Shown in pieces: positions 42,354 to 49,999 of a DNA stretch of 64,000 bases. Location: the NCBI GenBank assembly GCA_038210655.1, contig JBBQWM010000032.1:3981-67980 (forward strand), in the 5' to 3' direction. Source of the stretch: 54-19 sp038210655. Lineage in GTDB: Bacteria; Chloroflexota; Chloroflexia; Chloroheliales; Chloroheliaceae. A program made the translations under genes and the position numbers. A model generated the notes under the pieces. The model did not search any database and was not told the DNA's origin. It saw only the letters and a list, made by a program, of their open reading frames with translations. The stretch's first letter is position 1. Each line of letters starts with the position of its first letter.

Positions 42354-43339
42354 GTGGTCAATCTATGGTTTTGGGTGGGCGAGAGATCAGAAGCAGCCCA
42401 ACCATTATCAAGGCTGTACAGGCCGTACTCGACCAGGGCCGGGTCGGAATGGTCGAGGCCGAAGAGGATCGCCTCGAAGGGGGGTAGTTTGAGATAGAAA
42501 CGGCGACGCTCGGCAAAGGTCGGGTCGGCTGGGCCGTGATAGTAGGGCTGGAGATTTTCCCACAGATCGAGGGCCGGGTCGCCTATAGCGAGGCTACCAA
42601 AATCGATGATGCCGGTTAAGCGTTGGTTGGCCCGGTCGAGTAGAACGTGATCGTCGAGCAGGTCGGCATGAACTAGCACCGGCTCGAACTCGAAATATTT
42701 ATCCCCCTCCAAGAAACCCTCAAAATAAATCGCTATCGCGTCCTGCCGGTCGTCAGGCAGGAGCGGATATATTTTTTCACGCACCAAACTATAAAAATCT
42801 TCCAGGGTTTCGCGCCAGGTGGTGGCAGGCTCGACCAATCCGGTCAGGGTTTTGTCGCGCACGCCGAGTTGTTGCGCTCTGGTGAGGGGGAAGGTGTGCA
42901 GGGCAGTCAAGAACGCGCCGAGGGGCGGTTGCCACCAATTTGCCGAGCGCATAGCAATTCTGGTCTGGCGATCTGCTGGGTCGTCCTCGAAAGTGGGGTT
43001 GAGGCCAGAAGCCCAGCCCTGCCAATCGGTGAGAGTTTCGCCCGGTAGCATTTCGTAGCCAACGAAAGCGAAGGGGTAGGTTTGCCCCGCTCCGGCTTGA
43101 TAGGTAAAATTTGGGATCGGCAAAGGCAGGTTGGGAGCCAGTTCGGGTAGTAAGCGGGTTTCGATGAGTAGGCTGTCTTCTACTCCGGCCCGTTTGGGGA
43201 AGCGGAAAATTAAGTGGCGGTTGACCAGACACGCCAGGCTATTCCAACCTTCGGAATGATATTCTAATTCGCGGATTTCGAGGGTTGGGAAGTGTTCTAA
43301 AAGGGCCGCCCGGTAGATTTTGAGTTTATCAGCTTTCAT
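42311..43339 (-). CDS. APH-family phosphotransferase
   Basis: A 342-residue protein-kinase-like enzyme of the aminoglycoside phosphotransferase/choline kinase group: an N-lobe with HLIFRFPKR (ATP-binding Lys region) and ETRLLPEL, a FVGYEMLPGETL hinge, the catalytic loop LVHADLLDDHVLLD and the metal motif GIIDFGSLAIGDPALDL. His in place of Asn in the catalytic loop is a known variant in this family. Typical substrates are small hydroxyl compounds or sugars; an antibiotic role cannot be assumed. It overlaps tail-to-tail with the preceding gene by 43 bp. ATG start. Confidence 0.85.
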   Translation of the reverse strand: MKADKLKIYRAALLEHFPTLEIRELEYHSEGWNSLACLVNRHLIFRFPKRAGVEDSLLIETRLLPELAPNLPLPIPNFTYQAGAGQTYPFAFVGYEMLPGETLTDWQGWASGLNPTFEDDPADRQTRIAMRSANWWQPPLGAFLTALHTFPLTRAQQLGVRDKTLTGLVEPATTWRETLEDFYSLVREKIYPLLPDDRQDAIAIYFEGFLEGDKYFEFEPVLVHADLLDDHVLLDRANQRLTGIIDFGSLAIGDPALDLWENLQPYYHGPADPTFAERRRFYLKLPPFEAILFGLDHSDPALVEYGLYSLDNGWAASDLSPTQNHRLTTHDWKMTSDPNPAI

Positions 43340-43527
43340 AAAACATATGATGACTTTGAATTAGGCTTGTTGCGGCAAGTTGGGTTTCGATTGCCTGCCG
43401 ATTTGGATACTTGCTTTATCATTCCAGCTTTAGTTTGAGCGCTACGACCAGGGCTGGAGTGAGCCTCATCTCTTTATAATCAGCCCAATAATACACTAAA
43501 TCTGCTCCTGATGTTCACATAGTCCGA

Positions 43528-43556
43528 TTGACAATAAATATACGGTCTTTTATAAT
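43528..43556 (+). promoter_or_regulatory. Consensus promoter P1 upstream of marR
   Basis: TTGACA (43528-43533), a 17-bp spacer and TATAAT (43551-43556), followed by ATTTGGGTCAAGCCTAAATA. It lies in the first of two direct repeats. Confidence 0.8.
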
Positions 43557-43651
43557 ATTTGGGTCAAGCCTAAATAATTGGTAAATCCCTAATAATTTTA
43601 TCCATAAGTCCATAGTACCGCCAATTACTATGGTTTCTTTACATAGTGGTC

Positions 43652-43680
43652 TTGACAACAAATATTTGGTAGGTTATGAT
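43652..43680 (+). promoter_or_regulatory. Promoter P2 upstream of marR (duplicate of P1)
   Basis: TTGACA (43652-43657), a 17-bp spacer and TATGAT (43675-43680), followed by ATTTTGGTCAAACCCAAATA. It is a diverged direct repeat of the P1 region, displaced by 124 bp. The repeated segment of about 75 bp begins at ACATAGT in both copies and probably includes the MarR operators. Confidence 0.8.
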
Positions 43681-43735
43681 ATTTTGGTCAAACCCAAATA
43701 AATGGGTAATTAGTTAAGAAACTAGGGGATAAGCT

Positions 43736-44302
43736 GTGTACGATGAGGCGACAGCTAAAGAGCGGGAAGAATTGATGAAGCGGGCCATTGAACATCAAAA
43801 GGTGATGTTCCAGGCCATGCAGGGCGTGGAGATGCCTGAGTGGATGGGCAGCGAAATGACTATGCCGCAATTCAAAATACTTTTCTTGCTTTATACGCAC
43901 GGATGGATGCGGATGGGCGGAACCGAGAAGGAGCCTGGGATAGCTTTCTTTTTGGGGAAGAATATATCAACCGCCACCGGGATTGTAGACCGATTGGTCG
44001 AGCAGCGGCTTTTGGCCCGAAAGGAAGACCCAGACGACCGCCGGGTGGTAGTGGTCGGGTTGACCGCGCAAGGAGCTGAATTATGTGAGTCTTTCTTACA
44101 GGCAGGCTGGAAGAATGCTCGCAATATGTTCAACCGTTTATCATACGAAGAACTAACGATAGTTGAACGTGGTATGGCGCTAATGGCGCGGGTGGCAATG
44201 GAAGATGCCCAGGAACGGGCGGCCAGCCATAATCTACCCCGTACCGATAATTATAACCTGCATCAACGGGGCGTTCCAAATTTAAAACAAAATAATAACT
44301 AG
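43736..44302 (+). CDS. MarR-family transcriptional regulator
   Basis: A 188-residue winged-helix regulator: MPQFKILFLLYTHG helix, recognition region GKNISTATGIVDRLVEQRLLARKEDPDDRRVVVVGLT with the DRR wing motif, and flanking dimerisation helices. MarR proteins usually repress their own gene and a neighbouring efflux gene until a small ligand binds. Here an RND pump starts 60 bp downstream on the same strand, and a duplicated promoter region lies upstream. GTG start after AGGGGATAAGCT. Confidence 0.92.
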   Translation: MYDEATAKEREELMKRAIEHQKVMFQAMQGVEMPEWMGSEMTMPQFKILFLLYTHGWMRMGGTEKEPGIAFFLGKNISTATGIVDRLVEQRLLARKEDPDDRRVVVVGLTAQGAELCESFLQAGWKNARNMFNRLSYEELTIVERGMALMARVAMEDAQERAASHNLPRTDNYNLHQRGVPNLKQNNN

Positions 44303-44362
44303 ACGTAGCTAATATAACGTAGCCGGGGCGGGTAGACCGCATTATCGGCAGGAGGTTTGCAA

Positions 44363-47300
44363 GTGTCTTTTTTAACTAACTGGGTGCTAAAACGCAAGGC
44401 CGCGACCGTATTGGTCATGGTGGTCGTACTCTTGTTTGGGGCAGTAGCTGTAACCCAACTCAAGAATGAACTATTACCCAATTTAGATTTCCCCTATCTG
44501 ACGGTAGCGACGATTTATCCGGGAGCCAGTGCCGGGGATGTCGAGGAGCAGGTTTCTAAGCCGGTTGAGCAAGTGGTCGGCGCGATCCCGCGTCTCAAGA
44601 ATTTGCGAACCATTTCCAACGAGAGCTTTTCGTTTATGGTAGCCGAGTTTGAGTTTGGCACCGATACGAAGGCAACGCAGCAGACGATAGACACGAACCT
44701 GCGTAATATTAGCCTGCCCAACGATTTCCGGGGTCAACGGGTACAGCCGACCGTTAGTACTTTGAATATTAACAGTCAGGCAGTGATGTACCTGGGTTTG
44801 GAGGCCAAGCAGGGCTTGACCTCGGAGCAGGTCAGCCAGATTGTGCGGACGCAGGTCAAACCGGCTCTAACTTCGATAGATGGTGTTTCCAGTATCGAAG
44901 TAGTTGGCGACCAGTTGCAGCAGGTCAAGATTGTGCCAAAGTTGCAGGTTTTGCAGCAGCGTGGGTTGGGCCTTCAGGACATCAACGCCGCTTTGAAGGG
45001 CTTTAACACCAGTTTGCCCGCCGGGACGGTTGATGTAGCGGGCCAGAGCGTGCCGGTTCGGACCGCCTTTACTTTTAACTCGGTGGATGAGATCAAGAAT
45101 TTGCCAGTCGCGCCCAGCGCTACGGCGGCAGGACAACCGCAGGGTCAGGCGGCAACCCCGGCAACCCCCACCAAATTGAGTGATGTGGCGGACGTTACAC
45201 GGGTGGAAGCCCCGGCGACCAGTCGTAGCCGCACAAACGGAACCGACGGCGTGCTTTTACAGGTTTACAAGACCCAGACGGGCAACACAGTCGAGGTTTC
45301 GGACAAAGTTACCAAGAAGATTGACGAACTGAGCAAGCAATCGGGTGGCGCGTGGAGTGTGCGGGTGGTGTATGACACTGCCGGGCAAATCCGGGCTTCG
45401 ATTGATGGTCTGGTAAAAGAGGGCTTGCTGGGAGCGTTCTTCGCGGTGTTGGTGATCTTCCTGTTCTTGCGGAATGTGCGCAGCACGCTGGTAACGGCAA
45501 TCTCGATCCCAACTTCGATTGTAGTAGCCTTTATCCTGCTTTGGACGCAGGGGATCAGCTTGAACATTATGACCCTCGGTGGGTTGGCAATTGCGGTCGG
45601 GCGCGTGGTAGACGACGCGATTGTGGTCTTGGAGAATATTTACCGGCGAGTCCAAGAAGGCGACCCCATCGATGTAGCGACAAAGGTCGGTACTCGTGAG
45701 GTAGCGGGGGCGATTACCAGTAGTACAATTACGACGGTAGCGGTTTTCTTACCGCTAGGGTTCGTTGGAGGTATAACGGGCCAATTCTTCCTTCCGTTCG
45801 CCCTGACGGTAACTTTTGCGCTGATAGCTTCTCTGATAGTGGCTTTGACGATTATCCCGGTTTTTGCCAGCTTCTTTATCAACCGCAAGATAGTCGGGAC
45901 GCACAAGGAAGAGCAAAGCACCTGGATTCAGAATGCTTACACCCCAACTTTGAAGTGGGCGTTGGGTAATCGCTGGAAGGTGTTGGGACTGGCGGCGATC
46001 CTGTTCTTTGCCAGCAATTTCCTGGTGACACAGGTTCCGTTAGCCTTCTTGCCGGAGTCGGGTGACAAGTTGTTGCAGGTTGGGATTACTCTGGCGCCGG
46101 GTACGAACCAGGAGAATATTCTGGATGCCGCCAAGAAAGTCGAAGATGCACTGGCTCAGGATAGCCGGGTAGAGTTGCGCCAGACCACTATCGCCGGGAC
46201 AAGCAGTTTTGGACGAGCGCAACGGGCCTTTAGCGCCGGGGGTGGCGATGCTAGTATCTTGGTACGGATCAAGAAGGACGCTAAGACCCAGGATACGGCG
46301 AAAGATTTGCGGGCCAAACTCAAGCCGCTAACTCCGCCAAAGGGCAATATCGCGGTGTCGGTGCTGGGTGGTTTTAGTAGCTCGAATTTTTCTCTGAACA
46401 TCCAGGGCAACGACGGGGACGGGGTTCGCAAGGCCAGTGACCTTGTGTTGGCCCGACTCAAGCCGATCCAGGATCGGGGTGACTTCGCCAATTTGCGGAG
46501 CGACGTGTCGGCCTTGAACCCACAGGTTTTGGTGACACCCAATCCGACGGCAAGCGGTGGACGGCTGACCACTCAGTCGATTGGCTTCTTGTTAGCAGGT
46601 GCGTTACAGCCGCAAGTTGCGACGACCGTGCGTTTTCAGGGCGGTCAGCCGGAAGAAGTAGTGGTTTATCCACCTTTCGAGCCGGGTAAAGCGGCGGCGG
46701 ATGTAAACGCTTTTGCCGAAAATCTGAAGGGGTTGCCGCTGGTCGGTGGAGTGCCGCTCGGTCAGGTCGCCGATGTGAAAGTGGTACAGGCTCAAACCCA
46801 ATCGACCCGGATTGGTCAGAAGCCGGCCGCTTCGCTCAACGCCGATGTTACGACCGATAATACTGGTGGTGTGACACGCGATGTGAATGCTTTGCTCAAG
46901 GGTGTCGAGAACGACCCCAACTGGCCTGTCGGGACGACCTGGGCGATTTCCGGGGTCAGCCAGCAGCAGGGTGATGCTTTCTCCGGGTTGTTTATCGCGC
47001 TGGGTATTGCAGTGGCGCTGGTTTACATCGTAATGGTGGTGGCCTTTGGGTCGCTGTTGGAGCCGTTTGCGATCTTATTCAGCTTACCGCTGGCAACGAT
47101 TGGGGCCTTTGCCGCTCTGTTCGTCACCCAACGGGCGATTGGCCTCCCGGCTATGATCGGTCTCTTGATGCTGATCGGGATCGTGGTAACAAACGCGATT
47201 GTCTTGATCGACCGGGTGAACCACAACCGGGAGCGCGGTATGGATCGGGATGCGGCCTTGATCGAGGCCGGTCGCAATCGTATCCGCCCGATTTTGATGA

Positions 47301-47623
47301 CGGCCCTGGCGACAATCCTGGCGCTGTTCCCGTTGGCTTTGGGTCTGTCGGAAGGCAGTATCATTGCGGCGGAACTCGGTACGGTCGTGATCGGTGGTCT
47401 ATTGACCTCGACTCTGCTGACTTTGCTGGTTGTGCCGGTGGTTTACAGTCTGTTGGAAGGCGGCAAAATGCGTCTCCAGCGGATCGGGCGCGGCAAGCAC
47501 GCGCCAGCGCTGGCCGGTGCAGACGCAGATTGGCAGTCTACTCCGGTCGTTACAGCCGCCGCCGATAGTGAGAACGACCCGGCAGGGGCGACCATTCCGG
47601 TGGCGGAACAGCCCAAAAGTTAG
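44363..47623 (+). CDS. RND-family efflux transporter (AcrB/HAE1 type)
   Basis: A 1086-residue transporter with 12 membrane helices and two large extracytoplasmic loops: first helix ATVLVMVVVLLFGAV, porter segments (YPGASAGDVEEQVSKPVEQ), proton-relay Asp pair in IAVGRVVDDAIVVLENI, and the mirrored IGIVVTNAIVLIDRVN in the second half. An Ala/Pro/Gln insert (SATAAGQPQGQAATPATPT) interrupts the first porter domain. No membrane-fusion or outer-membrane partner is encoded, as expected for a single-membrane cell. The GTG at 44363 lies 7 nt after AGGAGG. Probably cotranscribed with marR. Confidence 0.93.
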   Translation: MSFLTNWVLKRKAATVLVMVVVLLFGAVAVTQLKNELLPNLDFPYLTVATIYPGASAGDVEEQVSKPVEQVVGAIPRLKNLRTISNESFSFMVAEFEFGTDTKATQQTIDTNLRNISLPNDFRGQRVQPTVSTLNINSQAVMYLGLEAKQGLTSEQVSQIVRTQVKPALTSIDGVSSIEVVGDQLQQVKIVPKLQVLQQRGLGLQDINAALKGFNTSLPAGTVDVAGQSVPVRTAFTFNSVDEIKNLPVAPSATAAGQPQGQAATPATPTKLSDVADVTRVEAPATSRSRTNGTDGVLLQVYKTQTGNTVEVSDKVTKKIDELSKQSGGAWSVRVVYDTAGQIRASIDGLVKEGLLGAFFAVLVIFLFLRNVRSTLVTAISIPTSIVVAFILLWTQGISLNIMTLGGLAIAVGRVVDDAIVVLENIYRRVQEGDPIDVATKVGTREVAGAITSSTITTVAVFLPLGFVGGITGQFFLPFALTVTFALIASLIVALTIIPVFASFFINRKIVGTHKEEQSTWIQNAYTPTLKWALGNRWKVLGLAAILFFASNFLVTQVPLAFLPESGDKLLQVGITLAPGTNQENILDAAKKVEDALAQDSRVELRQTTIAGTSSFGRAQRAFSAGGGDASILVRIKKDAKTQDTAKDLRAKLKPLTPPKGNIAVSVLGGFSSSNFSLNIQGNDGDGVRKASDLVLARLKPIQDRGDFANLRSDVSALNPQVLVTPNPTASGGRLTTQSIGFLLAGALQPQVATTVRFQGGQPEEVVVYPPFEPGKAAADVNAFAENLKGLPLVGGVPLGQVADVKVVQAQTQSTRIGQKPAASLNADVTTDNTGGVTRDVNALLKGVENDPNWPVGTTWAISGVSQQQGDAFSGLFIALGIAVALVYIVMVVAFGSLLEPFAILFSLPLATIGAFAALFVTQRAIGLPAMIGLLMLIGIVVTNAIVLIDRVNHNRERGMDRDAALIEAGRNRIRPILMTALATILALFPLALGLSEGSIIAAELGTVVIGGLLTSTLLTLLVVPVVYSLLEGGKMRLQRIGRGKHAPALAGADADWQSTPVVTAAADSENDPAGATIPVAEQPKS

Positions 47624-47643
47624 GACCGAGGACTGAGGACTGA
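47623..47643. repeat. GGACTGA heptamer array
   Basis: GGACCGA, GGACTGA, GGACTGA in register, starting at the last base of the RND stop codon. Confidence 0.6.
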
Positions 47644-47654
47644 GTAGTTGAAGG

Positions 47655-47687
47655 GAGACTGGCTTTTTACGAGGCCAGTCTCTTTTT
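47655..47687 (+). terminator. Terminator of the marR-RND operon
   Basis: GAGACTGGC / GCCAGTCTC perfect 9-bp stem, then five T. Confidence 0.85.
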
Positions 47688-47777
47688 GTGGCGCTCGTGC
47701 AAAGAGGTTTAAGTGCAATGTCTTTCAAAGCGTCTCTGGGGTGAATAGTTATTGGCAATTTTTACAAAGGCTAGAAA

Positions 47778-48074
47778 TCAAGCTTTGAAGCGTTCCCAGA
47801 GCGTCCAGGCGATAAAGCAAAAAGCGGCGGCGTAGAGGGCGATAGTTCCCTCTACTAGCAGATGAAACCAGAATTGAGGGTCGGTGGGGCTAGGTTGATA
47901 AATCTCCCCGGCTTGATGCACAAAGTGCCAGACCACCGCCAGAGTCAGGCCGAATAACATCGACAGCCCTATTTTGGGCCGGGACGACCGCCGCTTTGCC
48001 GAGCGTCGCGCTTGCTGTTTGAGATCGGCTACCTCTACACTTAAATTTTCGGGCCTGGGAAACACCCTATTCAC
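47778..48074 (-). CDS. Small two-helix membrane protein
   Basis: Not recognised. 98 residues: a basic N-terminal part (LKQQARRSAKRRSSRPK) and two membrane helices (IGLSMLFGLTLAVVWHFV; FHLLVEGTIALYAAAFCFIA). The GTG start immediately follows the phoU stop codon, so translation is likely coupled to phoU. Function unknown; a phosphate-related role is only guilt by association. Confidence 0.6.
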   Translation of the reverse strand: MNRVFPRPENLSVEVADLKQQARRSAKRRSSRPKIGLSMLFGLTLAVVWHFVHQAGEIYQPSPTDPQFWFHLLVEGTIALYAAAFCFIAWTLWERFKA

Positions 48075-48764
48075 CTAATCGACAAACCCGGCGTGCGAAC
48101 CGGGGTCATCCTTCATAATACCTGTTTCTACAAATCTAATCCGTTCGCAGATATTTGTCACCCGGTCGCCCATGCGTTCCAGGTTATGCGCGGCCCATAA
48201 TAGCATGGTGGCAAGGTCAACCAGCGAATTATCGGTAAACATTAGGTTTAGTAAGTCTTTGTAGACACGGTTGTAAAGCTCGTCCTGGATATCGTCTTGA
48301 GCGGCTACTTTGTCGGCGGCAGCGGCATCGTGGTCGATAAAGGTATCCATCGCCGAATGCAACATTTGGTTGGCTTGCGAGGCCATTTGTTCGAGGTAGA
48401 TTAAAATTGCGGGTGGGGTTGGCCCTGGTAGCATCTCGCTAATGCGGGCGATCCCCTTCGCATAATCCCCCATCCGTTCCAGTTCCCCGGCGATATGAAT
48501 GACGGCGGCAATATAACGCAAGTCGCGTGATAATACTGGTTGTTGCAAAGCCAGCAAGGATAAAGCATCCTCTTCTACCTCGTAACGACGCGCATTTAGG
48601 GTGCGGTCGGCAATAATTACGCGCTGCGCCTGACGCTGGTCGCGGAATTTAAGGGCGGCGATGGCGTTGTCTACCGCTTTTTCAACCATGCTAGATAGGT
48701 CTAGCAGGCTATTCTCTAAATCACCCAACTGATGATCGAGATGCGCTCTTTTGCTTTGATCCAA
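48075..48764 (-). CDS. phoU: PhoU-like phosphate-signalling protein
   Basis: A 229-residue helical protein with two PhoU repeats: LENSLLDLSSMVEKAVDNAI... RYIAAVIHIAGELERMGDYAKGIA, and MLHSAMDTFIDHDAAAADKV... MLLWAAHNLERMGDRVTNICERI. The ExxxMGDxxxxI metal-binding motifs are present in both. PhoU links the Pst transporter to its histidine kinase; neither pst nor phoR lies here. The TTG at 48764 is chosen because AGGAGG lies 6 nt upstream; the longer frame adds about 26 unrelated residues. Confidence 0.9.
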   Translation of the reverse strand: MDQSKRAHLDHQLGDLENSLLDLSSMVEKAVDNAIAALKFRDQRQAQRVIIADRTLNARRYEVEEDALSLLALQQPVLSRDLRYIAAVIHIAGELERMGDYAKGIARISEMLPGPTPPAILIYLEQMASQANQMLHSAMDTFIDHDAAAADKVAAQDDIQDELYNRVYKDLLNLMFTDNSLVDLATMLLWAAHNLERMGDRVTNICERIRFVETGIMKDDPGSHAGFVD

Positions 48765-48937
48765 AGACCACCTCCTGCTTATGGTTGTAAAGAACTGTTT
48801 CTTTCCCCAATTGGGAAAGAAAAGGGAGATGGAAAGATACATTTCTAAGCTAACAGTTTGATATACCCATACACAATATTTAGTTGTTGCATACTACCCC
48901 ATTGCCGATTTCAAGTCAACCTAAGTTCGGAGTGTGG

Positions 48938-49027
48938 GTGCGCGTCAATTTTTTGCACAGGTTCAAATAGTAATAGCAGGAGATTGTGAGAACCTCGATC
49001 CAAACCACTCAAGTATATATACTGAAC
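48938..49027. repeat. Dispersed 85-90-bp intergenic repeat (family C), copy 1
   Basis: The segment from GGTGCGCGTCA through TTTTTGCACAGGTTCAAA to CCAAACCACTCAAGTATATAT matches, with many point differences and the same order of blocks, the segment at 63789-63880. No coding content. Confidence 0.6.
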
Positions 49028-49065
49028 TTAACACAATCTTTATTATTTCCACCCTTGCAAAAATG

Positions 49066-49099
49066 CTTATCATTTGATAAATTCTTATCAGGCGATAAG
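49066..49099. promoter_or_regulatory. Two TetR-type operators upstream of tetR
   Basis: CTTATC-ATTT-GATAAA (49066-49081) and CTTATC-AGGC-GATAAG (49084-49099): two 16-bp palindromes with centres 18 bp apart, ending 20 bp before the start codon. Two more copies lie upstream of the first MMPL gene. Confidence 0.8.
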
Positions 49100-49118
49100 T
49101 ACTAGAAACGAAAGATAA

Positions 49119-49742
49119 ATGGTCAGGCAAATACGTAAAAATAACCGGGAAGAAACCGAAGAAACTCGCCATAAAATTTTGCAGGTCGCCCGGCAACTTT
49201 TTATGGAGTTTGGCTATCGTTCGGTTACAACCAGACAGGTCGCCCAGGAATGCGGTATCACTCAGCCTGCCCTTTATTACCATTTTTCAGATAAGCAGGA
49301 ACTCTATGTTGCAATTCTGGTTGAGATGTTGCAACAGATGAAGGTCGCCCTGGAAGCGATCATTCAAAAACGAGAACTAGGTGTCCAGGCGCGTCTGGTA
49401 GAAATGGCGGTATTTTTGTTACAATTTACCCGCCACGATATTTCGACTATGTTCCACGATATTGAACACGAACTGGATGCCGTTTCTCAAGAAAAAGTCA
49501 ACCTCTTTTTCTACGAGGGAGAACTACACCCGATCATAGCCCTGGTGGAAGAAGGCATCCGGGAGGGTTTGATACCCGACCCGACCACAAGCAAGCTCAC
49601 GCCAATGACGGCGGCTTATCTCTTTTTGGGATTGGTTTCCAGCTTTATCCAGCAACCCTCAGAGGAGGGACTAGCTCAAAGCAATCTCGAAAGAGCTAAT
49701 GCTTTGGTTCAGTTTTATCTGCATGGGCTGACCGGAACGTAA
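49119..49742 (+). CDS. TetR-family transcriptional regulator
   Basis: A 207-residue repressor: N-terminal HTH (ETRHKILQVARQLFMEFGYRS, then TTRQVAQECGITQPALYYHF, residues about 37-56) and an all-helical ligand domain with a C-terminal segment (AAYLFLGLVSSFIQQPS) that forms the dimer face. It most likely binds the CTTATC-N4-GATAAG palindromes found before itself and before the MMPL gene 257 bp downstream, giving autoregulated efflux control. ATG start; weak upstream GAAACGAAAG. Confidence 0.93.
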   Translation: MVRQIRKNNREETEETRHKILQVARQLFMEFGYRSVTTRQVAQECGITQPALYYHFSDKQELYVAILVEMLQQMKVALEAIIQKRELGVQARLVEMAVFLLQFTRHDISTMFHDIEHELDAVSQEKVNLFFYEGELHPIIALVEEGIREGLIPDPTTSKLTPMTAAYLFLGLVSSFIQQPSEEGLAQSNLERANALVQFYLHGLTGT

Positions 49743-49758
49743 TTTTTTTGGCCAGTCG

Positions 49759-49774
49759 CTTATCAATTGATAAA
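49759..49774. promoter_or_regulatory. TetR-type operator 3
   Basis: CTTATC-AATT-GATAAA, just after the tetR stop and 226 bp before the MMPL start. Confidence 0.75.
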
Positions 49775-49872
49775 CAACTAATCGCAAGTCCAAATCTGGC
49801 TTGGGATCATAAATAACCTGATAGACCAATCTGATCTTTTAGAAGTTCAGGTCGGCTTTGGCTTGCCTATCA

Positions 49873-49888
49873 CTTATCAAGCGATAAG
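49873..49888. promoter_or_regulatory. TetR-type operator 4
   Basis: CTTATC-AAGC-GATAAG, flanked by further dyad symmetry (GCTTG ... CAAGC), 112 bp before the MMPL start; likely within or next to its promoter. Confidence 0.8.
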
Positions 49889-49999
49889 CAAGCCAGTCGG
49901 TCAGGGGGTCAATATCTCTAAGGGACTCAAAAATAATAAAATATCCCGGTAGGGACAATTATTTTATTTGCTTCCCTAACTGAAGGAACAAGGAGTAAT

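Noticed and set aside
42311..43339. His for Asn in the APH-type catalytic loop as an anomaly
   Set aside because: Phosphotransferases of this group commonly read H-x-D-L-x-x-x-H, so the change is a family variant.
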